The notes below the pieces were generated by a model that saw only the letters and a list, made by a program, of their open reading frames with translations, had not been told where the DNA came from and ran no database searches. A stretch of 12,911 nt of DNA, from assembly GCA_003854995.1 (NCBI GenBank), contig RQOI01000535.1, positions 1 through 12,911 of the forward strand. The letters run 5' to 3'. Source of the DNA: Candidatus Zhuqueibacterota bacterium. GTDB taxonomy: Bacteria; Zhuqueibacterota; Zhuqueibacteria; Residuimicrobiales; Krinioviventaceae. Position numbers and translations under genes: made by a program. Below are positions 6,983-12,911 of the stretch, piece after piece (position 1 is the stretch's first letter; each line of letters begins with the position of its first letter).

Positions 6983-8809
6983 ATGTTCCTGGATTCATCA
7001 TCTGCAAAGCCCAGACTCTGTCTCATCATCTTGCTGCTGACATACCCACTGTGGGCGCAGGAGAACTATCGGGTTCGCAAGGTCACATTCAAGGGCAATG
7101 AGACCATTGCCTCTGACCGGCTGTCAGCAGAAATGACGCTCAAGCCCAAGAACGGTCTCGAGAGACTGCGCGATAAAGGAAAAGGGGTGCCTTTCAGCGA
7201 GCCATTATTGCAGGCTGATCTGGATGAACTGCTTCATTTCTATCATCAGGAAGGATTCACGCAGGCCGATGTCCGGGTGGATTTGCAGATCAATGACAAA
7301 AAGAAAACAGTCGAAATTGTCTACCATATTGAGGAAGGTCTTCCGATTAGAGTCATGGAGATCCATTTCAGCACAAAAAGTGACTCTTTTCGTGAAGAAC
7401 TGACAAAAGCGACGGACAAGGCGCGCAGCGCTTTCAAGCTGCGGCAGGGATCGCGCTTTCGCGACGACGATTTCAACGCAGATCTGGCACGACTCAAAAA
7501 TGACCTGGTCGACATCGGTTTTGTCTATGCCGACATTGACTATGGACTGGATATCGACCAGAAGACGAGATCGACGGACATCCATTATGCCATCGACAGC
7601 GGACCCATCTGTCATTTCGGCGACGTCAGCATCTCGGGCAATGATCATGTGGCGGATGCGATCATTCACCGACAAATATCCTTCAAACAAGGCGATCTGT
7701 TTTCCCGGCAAGAGATTGACAAATCCCAGGAGCAGATCTATTCGCTCAATGTGTTTCAAGTTGTCAGTCTGCAGGCCAATCTTGTAGAGAGCAGAAAAGC
7801 GTCAATCCCTGTCAGCATTCGAATCAAAGAAGCGCCGCGCTTCACCAACAAGTTTGGCGTTGGCTGGGGACAGGAGGACCGTTTTCGCACCTCGATGGAC
7901 ACGCAATGGCTTCGCTTTCTGGGTGGCGCGCGCCGGCTCAATCTGTTGCTCAAATATTCAGCACTGGAACCTTACAACATCAATCTCAGATTCACCCAGC
8001 CCGCCTTCCTCAGCCCTACTGCCAGTTTTGGCTTGAATCCCTTCATTCGGCGACAGTACGAGACCTCCTATGATGTGCATCGCCGTGGTCTGAATGTCTA
8101 CCTCCAGCGCCAAATCGGGCGCATTCTGACCACGGGCATCACTTATACCTATGAAAAAGTCAAATTGGATACGACGAGCATCGGCGCTGCCAAGAGTCAG
8201 CCGAATTTGACAGATCTCTACAACAAATCGAGCGTAACCCTGGGCGTCGCCCAGAATAGCACCGATGATATTTTCTCTCCCAGCAAAGGCGCCAACAACA
8301 GCCTGACCTTCAAATACAGTGGCATCGGCCCCAGCACCTATCATTACACCAAGTGGATGATCGACCTGCGGCACTATGCCTCGCTTCCGCGCGCCGTGCT
8401 GGGGGCGCGACTCAAGGTCGGCGAGATTAACTCGATGGATGCCGGCGGATTCATACCGGTCGAAGATCGTTTTTATTCCGGCGGTGCCAATTCCATTCGC
8501 GGCTGGGCTCGACATGAGCTGGGGCCCAGAGACGAGGATGAAAAGCCGATCGGCGGCAATACCCTGCTGGAGGCCAGCCTGGAATTTCGCATCCCGATCA
8601 TCGGCTCCCTGGCGAGCGCGATCTTTTGGGATGGGGGTAATGTGTGGCCAGGACATTTTGGCGACATCTTGAACGAGTTCAATCATTCCGTGGGCCTGGG
8701 CCTGCGGTTCCGGACACCCATTGGCCCGGTGCGTTTCGATATCGCAAAGCCCGTCTACAATGATGACAAGCACATTCGCTGGCATTTGACCCTGGGGGAG
8801 GCCTTTTGA
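6983..8809 (+). CDS. tamA: Omp85-family outer-membrane assembly protein, TamA-like
   Basis: A 608-residue outer-membrane protein. TamA works with TamB in envelope biogenesis (insertion of some outer-membrane proteins and, for TamB-type proteins, lipid transport). Signal peptide about 1-25 (hydrophobic LCLIILLLTYPLWAQ). Three POTRA domains follow: about 28-118 (VRKVTFKGNETI), 122-208 and 210-285 (FGDVSISGNDHV). The transmembrane barrel spans about 287-608 and includes the Omp85 loop-6 signature FYSGGANSIRGW (Arg506-Gly507). A GPVRFDIAKP strand follows, and the protein ends in phenylalanine as expected of a beta-signal. Three POTRAs and the adjacent tamB favour TamA over BamA, which normally has five. 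The ATG at 6983 is preceded by GAAGG (6974-6978) at a short 4-base spacing. The stop overlaps the tamB start, so the two are probably one transcript. The promoter should lie in the 229-bp gap upstream. Confidence 0.9.
   Translation: MFLDSSSAKPRLCLIILLLTYPLWAQENYRVRKVTFKGNETIASDRLSAEMTLKPKNGLERLRDKGKGVPFSEPLLQADLDELLHFYHQEGFTQADVRVDLQINDKKKTVEIVYHIEEGLPIRVMEIHFSTKSDSFREELTKATDKARSAFKLRQGSRFRDDDFNADLARLKNDLVDIGFVYADIDYGLDIDQKTRSTDIHYAIDSGPICHFGDVSISGNDHVADAIIHRQISFKQGDLFSRQEIDKSQEQIYSLNVFQVVSLQANLVESRKASIPVSIRIKEAPRFTNKFGVGWGQEDRFRTSMDTQWLRFLGGARRLNLLLKYSALEPYNINLRFTQPAFLSPTASFGLNPFIRRQYETSYDVHRRGLNVYLQRQIGRILTTGITYTYEKVKLDTTSIGAAKSQPNLTDLYNKSSVTLGVAQNSTDDIFSPSKGANNSLTFKYSGIGPSTYHYTKWMIDLRHYASLPRAVLGARLKVGEINSMDAGGFIPVEDRFYSGGANSIRGWARHELGPRDEDEKPIGGNTLLEASLEFRIPIIGSLASAIFWDGGNVWPGHFGDILNEFNHSVGLGLRFRTPIGPVRFDIAKPVYNDDKHIRWHLTLGEAF
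8794..8801 (+). promoter_or_regulatory. Shine-Dalgarno of tamB
   Basis: GGGGGAGG lies 7 bases before the ATG at 8809, inside the last codons of tamA. It is the strongest ribosome binding site in the window and fixes the tamB start at 8809, in preference to the TTG at 8806 or the ATG at 8818. With the TGATG stop/start overlap (8807-8811) it indicates translational coupling. Confidence 0.8.
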
Positions 8810-11800
8810 TGCGAAGAATGGCGAAAATCATCCTGATCACTCTCGTCATCTTTATCCTGGCGCTCCTCTCTCTGCCGCTCGTCATCCAGACGCGGCCGTT
8901 CAAAAACTGGCTGGCCGGCTTTGTTGAAAAGAGCGTCAACAAAAGCCTCAATGCTGAATTGTCCATCGGTCGCATCGACGGCAATTTCTTCTCCCGCCTG
9001 GCGCTGTCCGACCTCGCGCTGACCTTTGACCAGGATACCCTCGCAGCGATCCCCTCGCTCGAGCTCCATTATAATCTCAAATCCGTGCTGAAAAAAAAGG
9101 TGGTCATCTCAGCCATCACCATCGACTCGCCAACATTTTTTGTCTATCAACTGCCGGACAGCAGCTGGATTTTCGACCATCTTGTTGAAGCCGCAAGCGA
9201 GCCGGCGGATCAGGAGGCAAAGGCGCCAGCGGACAGCAGCGCTTTCAACTGGACCATTGATCTGGATCAGCTGGCGCTGAAGAACCTGAGCGCCAGGATC
9301 GCTGCAAAAGACTCGCTCATTCCGCGGCACGTTCGACTCGCCATGCAGCTGTCCGGCCGCATGGCGCCAGACGCAAAAACATTGCATCTGCAGGACATGA
9401 GCGTGCAGACGAGTGCTCCGGAATTCAATTTGTCTTCCATGACGCTCTCGCTGGAGCAGACTCGCCAGGGTCTATCCTTGAACAATTTTGCCATTCGGAC
9501 GGCGAAAAATGCATTGACCGGCTCTGCTGGCCTGGATGGCACGGCGCCTCTGGGGGCGAATGCGGCCATCAGGACAAATCCGCTCGATCTCTCCGAGTTT
9601 CGCTCTCTCCTGCCGTCGATCCACATCAAAGGCCAACCGCGCCTCGAAGTGACGGGTCAGTTGCAGGACGATCAACTGCAGGCGGCGCTGGGGCTCAAGA
9701 GCGCGCAGAGTGGCATCGATGTGCGCGCCTCGGTGGGCAACTTTTCCCACCTTCTCGGCGATTCGACGCAGGCTGAGCCGTTTTACGACATCACCGCTAC
9801 GGTCGCGAATGTCAGTCTGGCCGATTGGCTGCCCGATATCGATCAATCGATCGTCATAAATGGCGTCCTGTCCGCCAAAGGCAGTGGCATTTCGGCCGCC
9901 ACGGCGAAGGCCGATATCGACGTGCAGCTCCGACAGTGCGAGCTGGAGGGGCGAATGGTGGAGCGGCTGACGCTCGCATCATCTTACAACAGAGGATCGA
10001 TCCAGGCAAAACTTGACTTGATGAGCGACATGGGAGATGTGAACGTCGTCGCGCGCGTCAGAGACGTCACATCGCGCCAGATCTACGATTTGGCGCTCAA
10101 CGGCAGCAACCTCGATCTCGCCGCCATCGCGCAGGACAGCAGCCTCGTCTCCGATCTGAACTTTTGCCTGACGGCGAACGGCAGCTCTTTTTCACCCCAG
10201 GACATGATAGCCGATGGCGCCCTGCGCTTGCAGCCCTCCAGAATCCAGGGTATTGAAATGGATACGATCGATGCGGTCGTGCACCTGGCGGACCAGGACA
10301 TCACCATCACTTCGATGCAAGTACGGAGCAGCGGCGTGCATGCGGAAGCGAATGGCACACTCAGCCTCGACTCGACGAGTGATCTGTCGATCACAGTGCA
10401 GGCGGATGACATGACCTCACTGAACCAGTTCATCGGCGCCGGCATTGGCGGAAGAGCGTCCGTTTCGGCGCATCTGAACGGCAAGCCGGATTCGCTCCTC
10501 CTCACCGGCGCCATCGAGGCGAACTCGCTCGCCTATGGCACTCAGACAATCGATTCGCTGCACGTCGATTTCAATGCCCAAAGGGTACGGGAAGAACTGG
10601 CCGCTGCAGCGCATGCCACGATCAATAACATCAATGTCGGCAACGTGCTCGTTCACGATGTCGATCTGCAAGCGGATCTGACGCCCGAGCGCATCGAGAT
10701 CAGGACCAGCCTGCAGCAGGGCGATGATATCCGGGCGCGTCTGCATGCCCAGTACTACCTGTATGATCTGCCGATCATTTACATCAAGAGCCTGGAGGTG
10801 GATCTGCGCGACAGGCAGTGGCGCGGTGGCAGCGAAGAGACCTCCATCCTGTTGGGCGACGGAGAATACATTGTGACCAATTTCCTCATCGAGAGCATCG
10901 ACAGCGACACCGCAAAGGCGCAAATTTACCTCGATGGGACAGTTCGACTGCAGGGCGAGGAAGACCTGCAGTTGCGCGTGCGCAACTTTCGCCTGGCGCC
11001 GTTCGCCGAGTTCCTCAAAGATCATCCGACCCTGGACGGGCAGGTGAATCTCGATATAATACTGGCCGGTGAGGCTGATCAGCCGCTCCTGGACATCGAG
11101 ACAAATATTGCGGACATGACGGTCAACCAGATTGTCATCAAAACGCTGAAGGGATCGATCGCCTATGATCGAGAGCAGATAAAGGCCGATATTTTGCTCA
11201 TTCCGCGCACCAATGATCTCACGGTTCGCGGGACAATACCGGCGCATTTTTCCCTGTCCGAGCCGTCTTTCCGCCTCTTTGATGACAAACCGCTGAACAT
11301 CGCGGTTAAAGCCGAGAGCATTCCGTTGGCCAATCTCTATGCGCCGAGAGAATTCATCGACGATATTGCGGGCACTCTCAGCCTGGACGTTCACGTCGGC
11401 AACACCTTGTCCGATATCGCTCCCGGCGGCGTCATCTCCATCGATAATGGCCGGATCAGAAACGACGCATTCGGCATTCAACTGGATGACCTGGACCTCA
11501 AGGTGGTGATAAAATCCGACAGCCTCATCCTGCAGCAGCTCAGGGCGGCGCAGGGAAACGGCTGGATCAGCATGAACGGCTTTGCCGCCCTCGACAGCAA
11601 CCTCCTGGCAATGACGCTGAAGGCGATTCGTCTGAATATCAATGCCGACAATTTTTATCTGTCGCGCAAGCCGGAACACGAAATTCAGATCGATGCCAAT
11701 ATGGGGATGAACGGTCCGCTGGACGCGCTTCGCTTCGCCGGCAATTTGGAGATCATACGCTCGTCGTTTTACTTGCCGGCGCTGACGGGCCAGAGCAGTC

Positions 11801-12672
11801 AGATAAAATCACGTGCAACGCCGTTGCTGATAAAAGCACTCGCTGCTGAGACCGATACCCTCGCCGTGGATACCACCGTGACCGTCGCTGCAAAAAAAGA
11901 GGCGTCGCCGCTGCTCAAAAACATGCGCGGCGCTCTCAAAGTCAAGATCCCGCGCAACACCTGGTTCAAAAGCGATAACATGCATGTAGAGATCGGCGGC
12001 GATGTGGAGGTGATCAAAAATTCCGAGTTGTTTGAATTATTCGGATCGATCGTCATTCTGCGGGGGCAATACGATTTTCTCGCCCGTCGTTTCAAGGTAG
12101 ACGAAGGGACGGTCAGTTTTCAGGGCGGCGAAACCATCAATCCGATACTGGATGTCACCGCAGCGTACACCTTCCGCGACAGCAATAAAGCCAAGCGCAC
12201 CATCTATCTCGTTGTCACGAATAAAGCGATGAATCCGGACATCGCTTTCAAACTGGACGATGACAATATCACCGAAGGAGAGGCCGTTGCCTATATTCTG
12301 TTCAATCGCAGTCCGGACGAGATGAATCGGCAAATGGAGACCACTTCACAGCCGAAGAGTTATATGGCCAGCGATCTGCTGTACGGCATGATGTCGGCCG
12401 AGCTCTCCAAACGGCTGGGTCGGCAGCTGGGCGTCGACTATCTCGAGATCAAGGGCAAGGACAACCTCAACACCGCGACCTTCATTGTCGGGAAATACAT
12501 CACGCCCGATCTGTTCATGAGCTACGAGCATTCCATCGGCGCGCTCGAGGAGGACCGCCCGCCGCAGATCGTCACCGTCGAATATCAGCTGACAAAGTAT
12601 CTCTTTTTCCAGCTGATCAGCGGCGACACCAAGTCGACGGGAGCGGATATTATACTAAAGTTCGATAGATAG
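8809..12672 (+). CDS. tamB: TamB family envelope biogenesis protein (translocation and assembly module)
   Basis: A 1287-residue AsmA/TamB-type protein predicted to be anchored in the inner membrane and to bridge the periplasm to the Omp85 partner encoded just upstream. The N-terminus has one membrane helix (about 5-27, KIILITLVIFILALLSLPLV) and then the typical TamB opening IGRIDGNFFSRLALSDLAL. A long repetitive beta-rich middle follows (about 60-950), consistent with the elongated hydrophobic-groove fold of this family. The conserved C-terminal TamB domain (formerly DUF490) covers about 960-1287, with FGSIVILRGQYDF (from 1078), GTVSFQGG, INPILDVTAAY, NITEGEAVAYILF and a last strand ending LKFDR. 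Length is close to that of proteobacterial TamB (about 1260). The start is chosen from the GGGGGAGG site 7 bases upstream; it shares one base with the tamA stop. A Lys-Lys-Lys run is coded by eight A's (9091-9098), but the frame continues intact. No intrinsic terminator is evident after the stop. Confidence 0.92.
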   Translation: MRRMAKIILITLVIFILALLSLPLVIQTRPFKNWLAGFVEKSVNKSLNAELSIGRIDGNFFSRLALSDLALTFDQDTLAAIPSLELHYNLKSVLKKKVVISAITIDSPTFFVYQLPDSSWIFDHLVEAASEPADQEAKAPADSSAFNWTIDLDQLALKNLSARIAAKDSLIPRHVRLAMQLSGRMAPDAKTLHLQDMSVQTSAPEFNLSSMTLSLEQTRQGLSLNNFAIRTAKNALTGSAGLDGTAPLGANAAIRTNPLDLSEFRSLLPSIHIKGQPRLEVTGQLQDDQLQAALGLKSAQSGIDVRASVGNFSHLLGDSTQAEPFYDITATVANVSLADWLPDIDQSIVINGVLSAKGSGISAATAKADIDVQLRQCELEGRMVERLTLASSYNRGSIQAKLDLMSDMGDVNVVARVRDVTSRQIYDLALNGSNLDLAAIAQDSSLVSDLNFCLTANGSSFSPQDMIADGALRLQPSRIQGIEMDTIDAVVHLADQDITITSMQVRSSGVHAEANGTLSLDSTSDLSITVQADDMTSLNQFIGAGIGGRASVSAHLNGKPDSLLLTGAIEANSLAYGTQTIDSLHVDFNAQRVREELAAAAHATINNINVGNVLVHDVDLQADLTPERIEIRTSLQQGDDIRARLHAQYYLYDLPIIYIKSLEVDLRDRQWRGGSEETSILLGDGEYIVTNFLIESIDSDTAKAQIYLDGTVRLQGEEDLQLRVRNFRLAPFAEFLKDHPTLDGQVNLDIILAGEADQPLLDIETNIADMTVNQIVIKTLKGSIAYDREQIKADILLIPRTNDLTVRGTIPAHFSLSEPSFRLFDDKPLNIAVKAESIPLANLYAPREFIDDIAGTLSLDVHVGNTLSDIAPGGVISIDNGRIRNDAFGIQLDDLDLKVVIKSDSLILQQLRAAQGNGWISMNGFAALDSNLLAMTLKAIRLNINADNFYLSRKPEHEIQIDANMGMNGPLDALRFAGNLEIIRSSFYLPALTGQSSQIKSRATPLLIKALAAETDTLAVDTTVTVAAKKEASPLLKNMRGALKVKIPRNTWFKSDNMHVEIGGDVEVIKNSELFELFGSIVILRGQYDFLARRFKVDEGTVSFQGGETINPILDVTAAYTFRDSNKAKRTIYLVVTNKAMNPDIAFKLDDDNITEGEAVAYILFNRSPDEMNRQMETTSQPKSYMASDLLYGMMSAELSKRLGRQLGVDYLEIKGKDNLNTATFIVGKYITPDLFMSYEHSIGALEEDRPPQIVTVEYQLTKYLFFQLISGDTKSTGADIILKFDR

Positions 12673-12770
12673 GATCGACCAGGGGTGCGGAAAATTAGGA
12701 TTCATCCGAGTGATGCGTACTTTGACCGTCGACCTCGTGGAGAGGCATCGGGAAGGAAATAATATCTAGC

Positions 12771-12816
12771 CCTTGACGATGACTGAGGGTAGCAGGCAGC
12801 ACACCTTGACGATGAC
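12771..12816 (+). repeat. 13-bp direct repeat, period 33
   Basis: CCTTGACGATGAC occurs exactly at 12771-12783 and again at 12804-12816. The bases between and around the copies do not match. It is probably a remnant of intergenic repeats; no function is evident. Confidence 0.6.
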
Positions 12817-12826
12817 CGCCTCCCCA

Positions 12827-12898
12827 GTCATTGCGAGCGCTCCCCGCTGAAACAGCAGACAGTCAACTCAGACACGCCTCTTCCCATGGGATCGCCAC
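12827..12898. repeat. Possible 'GTCATTGCGAGCG' dispersed repeat element
   Basis: GTCATTGCGAGCG (12827-12839) is followed about 50 bases later by TGGGATCGCCAC. These two words resemble the typical ends of a dispersed intergenic repeat found in many environmental bacterial genomes (a GTCATTGCGAG end and a GATCGCCAC-type end). The interior is not a clean palindrome here, so this may be a decayed copy. The boundaries are approximate. Confidence 0.4.
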
Positions 12899-12911
12899 AG
12901 GTGTCCCGCAG

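Larger units (their letters stand above)
12673..12911. other. Non-coding tail after tamB
   Basis: I see no gene start, tRNA or intrinsic terminator in these 239 bases. The segment contains a short direct repeat and a fragment resembling the widespread 'GTCATTGCGAGCG' intergenic repeat (annotated separately). A TCGAT/ATCGA inversion around the tamB stop is too short, and lacks a T-run, to be called a terminator. Confidence 0.5.

Noticed and set aside
7958..8785. 275-codon minus-strand frame inside tamA
   Set aside because: It is a shadow of the Omp85 barrel coding region, which has clear family motifs; the antisense product looks like no known protein.
9091..9098. A8 run in tamB as a programmed frameshift site
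   Set aside because: The zero frame continues intact through the whole TamB protein, and no alternative product of interest arises; it simply codes for lysines.
10417..11679. 420-codon open frame on the minus strand inside tamB
   Set aside because: It is antisense to a well-conserved TamB region, shows no recognisable domain or ribosome site, and long antisense frames are common in GC-rich genes.

Overview
The window looks like chromosomal DNA from a Gram-negative bacterium of the Bacteroidota/Chlorobiota/Fibrobacterota (FCB) superphylum, plausibly an uncultured lineage such as KSB1, Calditrichota or a relative. The placement rests on three things. Two secreted proteins end in the 'N-x-PNPFN' beta-sandwich that is the type A C-terminal signal of the type IX secretion system (T9SS). 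A TamA/TamB pair implies an outer membrane. The genes are GC-rich and separated by AT-rich gaps carrying short dispersed repeats. The phylum is an inference from protein style; no rRNA or marker gene is present.

Layout. Positions 1-265 are non-coding and hold an imperfect 56-bp direct repeat with 90-bp period. Positions 266-3040 (+) encode a secreted multidomain GH13 alpha-amylase-family enzyme with its catalytic triad visible. Positions 3041-3222 are a convergent gap with two inverted copies of a 'CTTTGTGTCTT'-type repeat. Positions 3223-6753 (-) encode a large secreted protein with a CotH-kinase-like core, two lamin-tail domains, a chitobiase C-terminal-like domain and a T9SS signal. Positions 6754-6982 are a divergent gap with another repeat copy and two adjacent palindromes. 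Positions 6983-8809 (+) encode an Omp85 protein (TamA-like: three POTRA domains plus a barrel), and 8809-12672 (+) encode TamB; the two genes overlap by one base. Positions 12673-12911 are non-coding with further repeat fragments and no recognisable gene.

How the genes relate. tamA-tamB is a translationally coupled pair for envelope biogenesis: an outer-membrane Omp85 protein and a long inner-membrane-anchored beta-rich protein that spans the periplasm. The amylase and the CotH/lamin-tail protein are both predicted to cross the outer membrane by T9SS and stay at the surface or be released. They are convergent, share no operon, and no direct functional link between them can be seen. No T9SS machinery gene, transposase, CRISPR array, tRNA or rRNA was found.

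I do not see a convincing new multi-gene system. The most unusual material is in the gaps: a degenerate 'CTTNGTGTC' repeat family occurs in each of the first three intergenic regions, and near-identical inverted copies flank the CotH-like gene. The CotH-like protein also has an interesting architecture, with a beta-sandwich inserted inside its first lamin-tail domain.
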